This document shows positions 1 through 7,391 of a stretch of DNA of 16,843 nucleotides, one piece after another. Position 1 is the first letter of the stretch; each line of letters starts with the position of its first letter. The notes under the pieces are model-generated. The model had not been told where the DNA came from, made no database searches, and saw only the letters and a list, made by a program, of their open reading frames with translations. A program made the position numbers and the translations under genes. This DNA is from an uncultured Blautia sp. GTDB taxonomy: Bacteria > Bacillota > Clostridia > Lachnospirales > Lachnospiraceae. The DNA is taken from positions 1 through 16,843 of the forward strand of contig CAKRTP010000032.1 of the NCBI GenBank assembly GCA_934402155.1, written 5' to 3'.

Positions 1-1254
1 TCTTCTGAAGTCTATGACTTTGGAGCAGAGATCGAAGCAGCTTTAAAGGAACGTTTTCAGAAATTTGATGAGATTGCAGAGTACAATCAGATGAAGGTAC
101 TTCTGGCAATGCAGAAAAACAAGGTCAGTGCAGACTGCTTTCAGTCTTCTTCAGGGTACGGCTATGATGATTTTGGCCGTGATACTCTGGAAAAAGTATA
201 TGCAGATACCTTTCATACGGAAGCCTGCCTGATCCGTTCTCAGATCACCTGCGGAACTCATGCACTTGCGATCGCACTGTTTGGAAATCTTCGTCCGGGC
301 GATGAAATTCTGGCACCTGCCGGAAAACCATATGATACTCTGGAAGAAGTGATCGGTATCCGTCCATCCAGAGGTTCTCTTGCCGAATATGGAGTTACCT
401 ACAGACAGGTAGACTTAAAGGAAGATGGAACTTTTGATTATGATGCGATCCGTGAAGCGATCAACGAAAAGACACGTCTTGTAGAGATACAGCGTTCCAA
501 AGGATATCAGACAAGACCTTCCTATTCTGTAAAACAGATCGGAGAGCTGATCGCATTTGTAAAGAACATCAAACCGGATGTCATCTGTATGGTAGATAAC
601 TGTTATGGTGAATTTGTGGATACGGTTGAGCCAAGTGATGTCGGAGCAGATATGATCGTAGGCTCCCTTATCAAGAATCCGGGAGGCGGACTTGCACCGA
701 TCGGAGGCTATATCGCAGGAACAAAAGAATGTGTGGAAAATGCTGCTGCACGTATGACCTGTCCGGGACTTGGTATGGAAGTAGGTGCTTCTCTTGGAGT
801 TAACCGTTCTTTCTATCAGGGATTCTTCCTCGCTCCAATGGTGACAAAGGGTGCGCTCAAAGGAGCTGTTTTTGCGGCAAATATTTATGAGAAGCTTGGT
901 TTCCCTGTTATTCCAAACGGAAATGAACCACGTCAGGATATCATTCAGGCGGTTACTCTTGGAACACCGGAAGGGCTGATCGCATTCTGTAAGGGGATTC
1001 AGGCTGCGGCACCGGTTGACAGTTATGTGGATCCGGAACCGTGGGATATGCCGGGTTATGACAGCAAGGTGATCATGGCAGCAGGTGCTTTTGTACAGGG
1101 ATCTTCTATTGAACTTTCCGCGGATGGTCCGGTAAAACCTCCATACGCAGTTTATTTCCAGGGCGGACTTACCTGGGAACATGCCAAACTGGGAGTCCTG
1201 ATGTCTCTTCAGAAGCTGGTAGAGCAGAATCTTGTAACTCTGCCTGGAAAATAA
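1..1254 (+). CDS. Methionine gamma-lyase / aluminium-resistance family PLP enzyme, 5' end missing
   Basis: The reading frame is open from the first base, so the gene starts upstream. 417 residues are visible; the family is about 420-430 long, so only the extreme N-terminus should be missing. An internal ATG at 91 lies inside conserved sequence and is not the true start. The protein has the fold type I PLP layout: SGYGYDDFGRDTLE near the N-terminus, then RSQITCGTHA, an aspartate in CMVDNCYGEF (visible residue 199) expected to contact the PLP pyridine nitrogen, and the Schiff-base lysine in GSLIKNPGGG (visible residue 225). The family (B. subtilis YnbB type) is annotated as cystathionine beta-lyase / methionine gamma-lyase-like or 'aluminium resistance'; the true substrate is not established. 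In Firmicutes it often sits after the mutL-miaA region, consistent with this edge of the window. Family assignment is confident; the reaction is inferred. Confidence 0.88.
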   Translation, partial: SSEVYDFGAEIEAALKERFQKFDEIAEYNQMKVLLAMQKNKVSADCFQSSSGYGYDDFGRDTLEKVYADTFHTEACLIRSQITCGTHALAIALFGNLRPGDEILAPAGKPYDTLEEVIGIRPSRGSLAEYGVTYRQVDLKEDGTFDYDAIREAINEKTRLVEIQRSKGYQTRPSYSVKQIGELIAFVKNIKPDVICMVDNCYGEFVDTVEPSDVGADMIVGSLIKNPGGGLAPIGGYIAGTKECVENAAARMTCPGLGMEVGASLGVNRSFYQGFFLAPMVTKGALKGAVFAANIYEKLGFPVIPNGNEPRQDIIQAVTLGTPEGLIAFCKGIQAAAPVDSYVDPEPWDMPGYDSKVIMAAGAFVQGSSIELSADGPVKPPYAVYFQGGLTWEHAKLGVLMSLQKLVEQNLVTLPGK

Positions 1255-1271
1255 AGCAGAGAACTGCTTTT
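1253..1271 (+). terminator. Weak terminator-like hairpin overlapping the stop codon of the PLP enzyme gene
   Basis: AAAGCAG (1253-1259) pairs perfectly with CTGCTTT (1264-1270) around an AGAA loop and is followed by only one further T. The stem is short and the T-run is four bases, so it could be a weak terminator or an mRNA-stabilising 3' hairpin. The next gene starts 20 nt downstream with a good Shine-Dalgarno, so read-through is likely. Confidence 0.35.
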
Positions 1272-1290
1272 CTATAAAGAGGAATTATTT

Positions 1291-2475
1291 ATGGATAAAA
1301 AAACACAGGTGATCATTGTAGGTGGTGGAGCAGCCGGGCTTACTGCCGGAATCATGGCAGCCAGAAACGGAGCTGCTGTCACAATTCTTGAACAGAATGA
1401 CAAACCGGGACGCAAGATCTGCGTTACAGGGAACGGACGCTGTAATCTGACAAACCGGGATATGTCCGCTGACAGGTTCCACGGAGAGCACCCGGAATTT
1501 GCAGACCGCATTCTCTCACAGTTTTCACTGGATGATACATTGAAATTTTTCGACGAACTTGGAATTGTTGTTACAGAAAAAAAAGGCTGGTTTTATCCGA
1601 GAGGTGCTCAGGCAAAATATATCCCGGAACTGCTGCTTCTGATGGCTCGTTCTCTGAAGGTAAAGATCAAAACAAGAGAAAAAGTCTGCAGAATCTGTAA
1701 AGAGCAGAATATATGGAAGGTTCAGACAGAAGGATGGATCTATGAAGGGGATGCGGTTATTCTTGCAAATGGCTCCAGAGCATCTTCAGTAGCTGGTGCG
1801 GATGGAAGTGGATATGAACTTTCCAGAGAACTTGGGCATCATATTATTGAACCACTTCCGGCACTCACAGGACTTAAGGCAAAGGGAAATTTCTTTGCAG
1901 CATGGGCCGGTGTCCGAACAGAGTGCAGGGTGAGCTTGTGGATCGATGGAGTTATGGCAGAGAGTGAAACCGGTGAGATCCAGCTGACTGATTATGGAAT
2001 TTCCGGAATTCCGGTCTTTCAGATCAGCGGTATTGCAGCAAGAGCACTGGAACAGAAAAAGAAAGTATCTGTTACACTTGACTTTTTTCCGGAATATACA
2101 AAAGAAGAGGTCAGAGAACTTTTTGCGGCGCGGGAAAAAAAATATCCGGGATTTTCAGATACAGAGAGACTTCTGGGACTGCTTCCGGATAAGCTGATCA
2201 AGGTTATTCTGAAACAGAAAAATCTTCTGGAGGCGGTGACAGCATTTCCTCTTGAGATCAGAGGGACAGGCGGTTTTGAACAGGCACAGGTCTGCGCAGG
2301 CGGAGTGGACACACAGGAGATAAATCCTGATACACTGGAATCAACGCTTCATCGCGGACTGTATTTTGCAGGGGAACTCATTGATATCGACGGTCCCTGC
2401 GGAGGCTATAATTTACAGTGGGCCTGGTCAAGCGGTGCAGCAGCAGGCATACATGCAGCAAAGGAGCAGAGATGA
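1291..2475 (+). CDS. FAD-dependent oxidoreductase of the HI0933 / BaiN (YhiN) family
   Basis: A 394-residue flavoprotein, normal length for the family. The N-terminal Rossmann dinucleotide-binding loop is VIIVGGGAAGLTAG (GGGAAG at residues 11-16). The family signature PGRKICVTGNGRCNLTN is at 39-55, and the C-terminal FAD-binding stretch is GLYFAGELIDIDGPCGGYN. The start ATG is preceded by AGAGGA (1278-1283) at 7 nt. This family is commonly annotated 'NAD(P)/FAD-dependent oxidoreductase' or 'aminoacetone oxidase family'; BaiN from Clostridium scindens has been linked to bile-acid 7-dehydroxylation steps. A bile-acid role here is not supported, because the neighbours are housekeeping genes and the family is widespread. 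The protein looks soluble, with no signal peptide or membrane segment. Its stop codon overlaps the next start (ATGA at 2472-2475), so the two flavoproteins are translationally coupled. Confidence 0.88.
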   Translation: MDKKTQVIIVGGGAAGLTAGIMAARNGAAVTILEQNDKPGRKICVTGNGRCNLTNRDMSADRFHGEHPEFADRILSQFSLDDTLKFFDELGIVVTEKKGWFYPRGAQAKYIPELLLLMARSLKVKIKTREKVCRICKEQNIWKVQTEGWIYEGDAVILANGSRASSVAGADGSGYELSRELGHHIIEPLPALTGLKAKGNFFAAWAGVRTECRVSLWIDGVMAESETGEIQLTDYGISGIPVFQISGIAARALEQKKKVSVTLDFFPEYTKEEVRELFAAREKKYPGFSDTERLLGLLPDKLIKVILKQKNLLEAVTAFPLEIRGTGGFEQAQVCAGGVDTQEINPDTLESTLHRGLYFAGELIDIDGPCGGYNLQWAWSSGAAAGIHAAKEQR

Positions 2476-4058
2476 TACGGATCACACAGTTAAAACTTTC
2501 AATCAATCATACAGAAGAACAGCTTCACAAAAAAATAGCAAGGACATTGAAATGTCCGGAGGGAAGCTTTACTTATGAAATTGTAAGACAGTCTCTGGAT
2601 GCGAGACATAAAGAGGATAAAAAATTTGTTTATACCGTGGACGTTACTGCTGCGAATGAAAAACAGATTTTGAAAAGAGTTCACAATAACAATATTATGT
2701 TAATCGAAAAGAAAGAATATCATTTTCCCTCTCCAGGTACAGAAGAACTGTCACATCCGCCGGTCATTGTCGGGAGCGGGCCGGCTGGCCTGTTTTGTGC
2801 CTGGTATCTCGCAAGAGCAGGATATCGCCCTCTTGTTCTGGAGCGTGGTGAAGAGGCGGTCAAACGAAAAGAGACCGTAGATCACTTCTGGAAAAATGGT
2901 ATTCTGAATCCCGATTCCAATGTACAGTTCGGAGAGGGCGGTGCAGGGACATTTTCTGACGGAAAGCTGAATACGCTGGTCAAAGACCCGAATGGACGAA
3001 ATCATGAGGTACTGAAGCGTTTTGTGGAAGCAGGAGCTCCTTATGAGATCATTTATCAGCAGAAGCCGCATCTTGGTACGGATGTGCTGATCGGAATTGT
3101 AGAAACACTCCGGCATCAGATTGAAAAGATGGGGGGAAGCTTCCGTTTTGAAACAAAAATGACGGATCTTATCATGGAAAAGGGAAGACTTAAAGCGGTT
3201 GAGGTTGACCATAAAGAAAGAATTCCTGCTGAAGTCTGTGTACTTGCACCAGGACACAGTGCAAGAGATACTTTTGAAATGCTGGATCGTCGGGGAATTT
3301 ATATGGAGCCGAAGTCATTTGCAGTAGGTGTTCGTATGGAACATCCTCAGAGTATGATCAACATGGATCTTTACGGAGAAGAAGAAAATGAAGCTTTAGG
3401 TGCTGCCAGCTACAAAGTGACGCATACCTGTAAAAATGGCCGTGGCGTGTATTCCTTCTGTATGTGTCCTGGCGGTTATGTTGTAAATGCCTCTTCTGAA
3501 CCGGGAAGACTTGCGGTGAATGGAATGAGCTATCAGGCCCGTGACAGCAAAAATGCAAACAGTGCACTGATCGTTACCGTGAGTCCTTCTGATTTTCCGA
3601 ATGAGACTGCACTCGGCGGAATCGCATTCCAGCGGGAACTGGAACAGAAAGCGTGGGAGCTTGGAGAAGGAAGAATCCCTGTCCAGCTTTTCGGAGATTT
3701 CAAAAAAAATCAGGCAAGTACTTCTCTGGGTGAAATAGTGCCACAGATGAAGGGGGAATTTGTCCTTTCCAATATACGTTCTGTTCTTCCGGAAGCAATA
3801 GGAGATTCTATTGAAGAGGGAGTTCACGCATTCGGCAGGAAACTTAAGGGATTTGACAGGGAAGATGCTCTTCTGAGTGGGATCGAGAGCAGAACTTCTT
3901 CACCTGTACGGATCGTCAGGAGCAGAGAAGGTCTTTCTAATATAGAGGGAATTTACCCCTGCGGTGAGGGCGCGGGCTATGCCGGCGGTATTACATCTGC
4001 TGCAATGGATGGTATCAAAACTGCAGAGTTCATTTGTGAAAAATTCAGAAATTTCTAG
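2472..4058 (+). CDS. NAD(P)/FAD-dependent dehydrogenase of the COG2509 type
   Basis: A 528-residue flavoprotein. I place the start at the ATG at 2472 rather than an in-frame ATG 54 nt upstream: AAGGAG (2461-2466) lies 5 nt before it, it overlaps the preceding stop as ATGA, and MIRITQLKLSINHTEEQL matches the usual N-terminus of the family. An N-terminal alpha/beta domain of about 90 residues precedes a Rossmann FAD loop (GSGPAG, residues 101-106). The conserved NVQFGEGGAGTFSDGKLNT follows around 155-172. The C-terminal FAD site is GIYPCGEGAGYAGGITSAAMDG. The family is annotated 'uncharacterized FAD-dependent dehydrogenase'; its physiological substrate is unknown to me. It is cytosolic. A probable terminator begins immediately after the stop codon, marking the end of this transcription unit. 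Confidence 0.87.
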   Translation: MIRITQLKLSINHTEEQLHKKIARTLKCPEGSFTYEIVRQSLDARHKEDKKFVYTVDVTAANEKQILKRVHNNNIMLIEKKEYHFPSPGTEELSHPPVIVGSGPAGLFCAWYLARAGYRPLVLERGEEAVKRKETVDHFWKNGILNPDSNVQFGEGGAGTFSDGKLNTLVKDPNGRNHEVLKRFVEAGAPYEIIYQQKPHLGTDVLIGIVETLRHQIEKMGGSFRFETKMTDLIMEKGRLKAVEVDHKERIPAEVCVLAPGHSARDTFEMLDRRGIYMEPKSFAVGVRMEHPQSMINMDLYGEEENEALGAASYKVTHTCKNGRGVYSFCMCPGGYVVNASSEPGRLAVNGMSYQARDSKNANSALIVTVSPSDFPNETALGGIAFQRELEQKAWELGEGRIPVQLFGDFKKNQASTSLGEIVPQMKGEFVLSNIRSVLPEAIGDSIEEGVHAFGRKLKGFDREDALLSGIESRTSSPVRIVRSREGLSNIEGIYPCGEGAGYAGGITSAAMDGIKTAEFICEKFRNF

Positions 4059-4084
4059 GAGGGAGTGTACATCTCCCTCTTTTT
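4059..4084 (+). terminator. Probable intrinsic terminator after the second flavoprotein gene
   Basis: GAGGGAG (4059-4065) pairs perfectly with CTCCCTC (4073-4079) around a 7-nt loop and runs into TTTTT (4080-4084). It begins directly after the TAG stop at 4056-4058. It separates the metabolic genes from the radC-mre unit. Confidence 0.65.
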
Positions 4085-4085
4085 A

Positions 4086-4094
4086 TGCTAAAAT
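4086..4094 (+). promoter_or_regulatory. Possible extended -10 promoter for radC and the mre genes
   Basis: TGCTAAAAT (4086-4094) resembles an extended -10 element (TGn plus a 5/6 match to TATAAT) and lies just after the terminator. No convincing -35 is seen. Transcription would start near 4101, which excludes the upstream TTG at 4100 as the radC start and fits initiation at 4148. Confidence 0.3.
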
Positions 4095-4147
4095 GAGTTT
4101 TGATTCTTCGGGGAGCTGACTTAATTTCAGGAGCAGCAGGCAGATAT

Positions 4148-4858
4148 ATGAATCAAACCATCAAAGAGATACCGAGGTCTGAACGTCCCTATGAGAAATG
4201 TATCAGGGATGGTGAGTGTACACTTAGTGACAGTGAACTCCTTGCAGTTATCCTAAGGTGTGGAATCAGAGGATCCAGTTCTTTGGATCTGGCAAATGAA
4301 ATTCTGAAGCAAATGGAGCATTCTTCTTATCCCGGTCTTCTGGGAATCCTTCACAGTTCCCTTTCAGATCTTAAGAAGATAAACGGGATCGGTACAGTAA
4401 AGGCAGTACAGCTTAAATGTATCGGAGAACTTTCCAAACGGATGGCATGTGCGGCAGCAAGGCCGGCACTGTGTTTTCAGAACCCGGATTCGATCGCAGC
4501 TTACTATATGGAACAGCTGCGTCACCAGGAACAGGAATTGATGATCTGTATGATGCTTGACAATCAGAATCATCTTTTGAACGATATTGTCCTGTCAAAA
4601 GGAACGGTAAATGCGACGCTGGTCACACCAAGAGAGGTATATCTGGAAGCACTTCGCTATCATGCAGTCAGTCTGATCCTTGTGCATAATCATCCGGGCG
4701 GCAATCCGGCTCCCAGTCACTGTGACAGGGAAATTACAGAGAGGATTTTCAAGGCAGGCGAAATGCTTGGAATCTCTCTTCTGGATCACATTATTATCGG
4801 GGATCACAGATACATCAGCTTCAGAGAGCAGGGAATACTCGGAGAATACCTGGAATGA
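4148..4858 (+). CDS. radC: RadC family JAB1/MPN-domain protein
   Basis: 236 residues from the ATG at 4148, the usual RadC length, beginning with the family-typical MNQTIKEIPRSERPYEK. An in-frame TTG at 4100 would add 16 unrelated residues and has no good ribosome binding site. AGGAG at 4129-4133 is rather far from the chosen ATG (14 nt), so initiation may be modest. A UPF0758-type N-terminal domain contains a helix-hairpin-helix (LKKINGIGTVKAVQLK, about 75-90). The C-terminal JAB1/MPN domain holds the complete metal-site motif: H180, H182, S190 and D193 in HNHPGGNPAPSHCD, with an upstream Glu (E130 or E167). The usual HNHPSGD is HNHPGGN here. RadC was historically linked to DNA repair, but its biochemical role is unsettled. 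Its place directly before mreB is common in Firmicutes (also in B. subtilis). Confidence 0.92.
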   Translation: MNQTIKEIPRSERPYEKCIRDGECTLSDSELLAVILRCGIRGSSSLDLANEILKQMEHSSYPGLLGILHSSLSDLKKINGIGTVKAVQLKCIGELSKRMACAAARPALCFQNPDSIAAYYMEQLRHQEQELMICMMLDNQNHLLNDIVLSKGTVNATLVTPREVYLEALRYHAVSLILVHNHPGGNPAPSHCDREITERIFKAGEMLGISLLDHIIIGDHRYISFREQGILGEYLE

Positions 4859-4870
4859 AGGGATTATTTT

Positions 4871-5884
4871 ATGCTTTTACGAAAAACATATGGAATAGAT
4901 CTGGGAAGCAGTACCATTAAGGTCTATTCTTTTTTAAAGAACAAGAGTTACATGGAAAAAAACATGGTGGCATGCAGAGGACGCAAGATCATTGCAATAG
5001 GAAATGAGGCCTATGAGATGTTCGAGAAATCCCCAGTAGATATTGAAGTGAATTCTCCCATGACATTTGGAATGATCGCAAATCTGGAACTGCAGGAAAT
5101 TGCCTTGTACAGTATGATGAAGAAGATCGACAAATTTCTTGGGATTGGATCGGATATGTTCTTTTCAGTTCCGCTTGATATGACGGCAATCGAGAAACGT
5201 GCATATTACCATGTGGCAAATGGCTACTGGCTCCGCCAGAACCGCGTCTATATGGTGGAGGCTCCGATCGCTGATGCACTTGCTATGGGAGTGCGGATGG
5301 AGGATAATGAAGGTAGTATGGTTGTCAACATCGGTGCACAGAGTACACAGTTTTCAATTCTTACAGATGGAAATATTATTATTTCCAGGAAGGTACCGAT
5401 TGGCGGCAGGCAGATGAATGAAGCTATCTGTGCGGAGATCCGCAAGCGTTATAATCTTCAGATAGGTACGCGTACCGGCAAGAGGCTTAAGATTGCCATG
5501 GGACGACTGAATGACCAGCGTAAAGACGCACGTAAAGTAGTCGGGATCGACAGCATCTCAGGACTTCCGCGCGAGGAGATCATTTCCGGATATGTGGTAA
5601 ACGCAGGCATTATGGACTGTGTAAATGAGATTGCAGCAGAAATGAAGACATTTCTTGAGAGAATCCCGCCTCAGATAGCTTATCATATTGCCAGAGAGGG
5701 GATTTATCTTACCGGCGGGAGTACCCGTATACCATACATAGATAATTATCTGGCAAGCTATACAGGATTTTCTTTTAATCTCTCGCCTTTTTATGAAAAG
5801 GCAACGATCTGTGGTCTGGAAAAAATCATCCGTGACCGTGATCTGAGAAAATGGGCACAGCCTGTTAAACAACGTAAACTGTAA
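4871..5884 (+). CDS. mreB: Divergent MreB/Mbl-type actin-like protein with altered phosphate-2 motif
   Basis: A 337-residue actin-fold protein, the usual MreB length, 12 nt after radC with AAGGGA (4858-4863) 7 nt before the ATG. Phosphate-1 is GIDLGSST (8-15, D10 present). The expected catalytic glutamate is retained in MVEAPIADALAMG (E130). The adenosine-site motif is YLTGGSTRIPYID. The phosphate-2 motif, normally DIGGGTT, reads NIGAQST, with N153 replacing the conserved Asp and the glycine run broken. MreB forms membrane-associated filaments that guide the elongation machinery (MreC, MreD, RodA, PBP2), whose genes follow directly. Identity as an MreB-family protein is secure from synteny and motifs. 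Whether it hydrolyses ATP or polymerises like canonical MreB is open; a second canonical mreB may exist elsewhere in the genome. Confidence 0.85.
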   Translation: MLLRKTYGIDLGSSTIKVYSFLKNKSYMEKNMVACRGRKIIAIGNEAYEMFEKSPVDIEVNSPMTFGMIANLELQEIALYSMMKKIDKFLGIGSDMFFSVPLDMTAIEKRAYYHVANGYWLRQNRVYMVEAPIADALAMGVRMEDNEGSMVVNIGAQSTQFSILTDGNIIISRKVPIGGRQMNEAICAEIRKRYNLQIGTRTGKRLKIAMGRLNDQRKDARKVVGIDSISGLPREEIISGYVVNAGIMDCVNEIAAEMKTFLERIPPQIAYHIAREGIYLTGGSTRIPYIDNYLASYTGFSFNLSPFYEKATICGLEKIIRDRDLRKWAQPVKQRKL

Positions 5885-5903
5885 CTGCGAAGATGCCAGT
5901 TAC
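5881..5903 (+). repeat. Inverted repeat between mreB and mreC
   Basis: GTAACTG (5881-5887), containing the mreB stop codon, is complementary to CAGTTAC (5897-5903) across a 9-nt loop. A six-T run follows 12 nt later (5916-5921), too far for a typical intrinsic terminator. It may be a processing or partial attenuation hairpin. Confidence 0.3.
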
Positions 5904-5934
5904 TGTAAATTATAATTTTTTAGGGGTATGATAC

Positions 5935-6864
5935 ATGAAAAACCTGAAAAAGAAATTTCAATTTCGCATACATTTTAAAAGTAAACACTTGCTGGTGATC
6001 ATGACATTCTTTTGTGGCAGTGCTGTTGTGTCAACGCTGGCTTCAGGTGTCACGTCGGCACCACTTGCAGAGGCGGCAGGCATGATCGTAGTTCCGTTCG
6101 AAAAGAGTATTAACGGGATTGGGAGCTGGCTTGGTGAAGTGCATCAGACATTTCAGGACAAGCAGGAGCTGATCAGTAAGAATCAGGAACTTCAGCAGGC
6201 GGTAGATACACTCACAGAGCAGAATAATATTCTGATCCAGAACCAGTCAGAACTTTCCCGTCTGCAGGAACTTTATGATCTGGATGAGGAGTATTCTTCC
6301 TATCCAAAAGTTGCCGCAAGGATCATCTCAAAGGATCCGGGAAACTGGTATGATACTTTTATGATCAACAGAGGACGCAACGACGGAATCCGGGTGGACA
6401 ATAATGTTATTTCCGGGAAGGGGCTGGTCGGTATTGTCACAGAAGTCGGACCAGACTGGGCAACTGTCCGGGCCATTATTGACGACAGCAGTTATGTTAG
6501 TGTAATGACTGTAGGAACAGATGACAACTGTGTGGTAACAGGTGATCTGGAACTGATCGATGAAGGAAAGCTTCGTTTTTCGCAGCTTTATGACAAGGAT
6601 GACAAGGTTTCTGTAGGAGAACGGATTGTCACATCCAATATCAGTGATAAATATGTTGAAGGATTGTTTGTCGGATATGTCAGTGAGATCGAGCTGGATA
6701 CAAACAATCTGACCAAGACCGGTACGATCGTAACACCGGTAGATTTTCAGCATCTGAAAGATGTTTTTGTGATCACTGTGAATAAACAGGATTCCACCAC
6801 TGATAGTGACAGTGCATCCGACAAGGAAACGACTGAAGCAGCAGATCAGGAGGGAACAGAATAA
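5935..6864 (+). CDS. mreC: Rod shape-determining protein MreC
   Basis: 309 residues, normal for MreC. The start ATG at 5935 has AGGGG (5922-5926) 8 nt upstream. A basic cytoplasmic N-terminus (MKNLKKKFQFRIHFKSK) leads into one transmembrane helix (about 18-40), then a predicted coiled coil (about 68-115, rich in E/Q/L), then the beta-rich extracellular MreC domain with the signature INRGRNDGIRVDNNVISGKGLVGIV. MreC is a bitopic scaffold that contacts and activates PBP2/RodA at the outer membrane face. The last 25 or so residues are an acidic, Ser/Thr/Asp-rich tail without hydrophobic character, probably disordered. The TAA stop overlaps the mreD start by one base (TAATG), implying coupled translation. 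Confidence 0.92.
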   Translation: MKNLKKKFQFRIHFKSKHLLVIMTFFCGSAVVSTLASGVTSAPLAEAAGMIVVPFEKSINGIGSWLGEVHQTFQDKQELISKNQELQQAVDTLTEQNNILIQNQSELSRLQELYDLDEEYSSYPKVAARIISKDPGNWYDTFMINRGRNDGIRVDNNVISGKGLVGIVTEVGPDWATVRAIIDDSSYVSVMTVGTDDNCVVTGDLELIDEGKLRFSQLYDKDDKVSVGERIVTSNISDKYVEGLFVGYVSEIELDTNNLTKTGTIVTPVDFQHLKDVFVITVNKQDSTTDSDSASDKETTEAADQEGTE

Positions 6865-7391
6865 TGAAGAGTAAGATCGTTCTTTTTTGTACGATCATTG
6901 TATGTTTCATTTTGCAGTCTACGCTTCTTCAGAAAATATCAGTTGGCTCGATCACGCCGAATCTGCTTTTGATCCTGTGTGTATCTATGGGACTGATGAG
7001 AGGACGTAAGAGCGGGCTCTGGACTGGCTTTATCAGTGGACTGCTGGTGGATCTGTTTTATGGGTCTGTATTTGGATTCTATGCACTGATCTACATGTAT
7101 GTGGGATTTTTCAGCGGTTATGCATTTCGTACCTATTATGATGATGACATCAAGGTTCCGATGGTTCTGACAGCCGTTATGGATCTGTTCTATAATCTGG
7201 CAGTGTATGGACTTCAGTTCTTTCTGCGAGGAAGACTTGGAATCTTTAAATATCTGTACAGGATCATAATTCCGGAAATTTTTTATACAGTATTTCTGAC
7301 AATGATAGTATATAAACTTTTTTATTATATTAATCATCGCTTTATGAGTGCGACCAGGAAAGAAAGGAAATCTATTTGGGTACTAAAATAA
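6864..7391 (+). CDS. mreD: Rod shape-determining protein MreD
   Basis: A 175-residue integral membrane protein with about five to six predicted transmembrane helices, usual for MreD. The ATG at 6864 shares its A with the mreC stop codon. A strong AGGAGGG (6848-6854) inside the end of mreC lies 9 nt upstream. Polar motifs typical of the family are visible (TPNLLLILCVSMGLMRGRKSGLWTGFISGLLVDLFYG). MreD works with MreC as a membrane component of the elongasome; its exact biochemical role is not settled. The 3' end overlaps the mrdA start by 16 nt. Identity rests on topology, motif and position. Confidence 0.9.
   Translation: MKSKIVLFCTIIVCFILQSTLLQKISVGSITPNLLLILCVSMGLMRGRKSGLWTGFISGLLVDLFYGSVFGFYALIYMYVGFFSGYAFRTYYDDDIKVPMVLTAVMDLFYNLAVYGLQFFLRGRLGIFKYLYRIIIPEIFYTVFLTMIVYKLFYYINHRFMSATRKERKSIWVLK

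Noticed and set aside
415..1182. Long minus-strand open frame of 255 codons
   Set aside because: It lies opposite the clearly conserved PLP enzyme, and its product is Cys/Arg/Ser/Thr-rich without any recognisable motif: a shadow frame.
2418..2471. Upstream ATG for the second flavoprotein
   Set aside because: It lies inside the preceding gene. The ATG at 2472 has a proper AAGGAG and the family-typical N-terminus.
1291..2475. Bile-acid dehydroxylation role for the BaiN-like protein
   Set aside because: No other bai genes are nearby and the family is widespread in bacteria without that pathway.
4100..4147. TTG start giving a longer RadC
   Set aside because: It adds 16 residues unlike RadC, has no ribosome binding site, and would sit at or before the likely transcription start.
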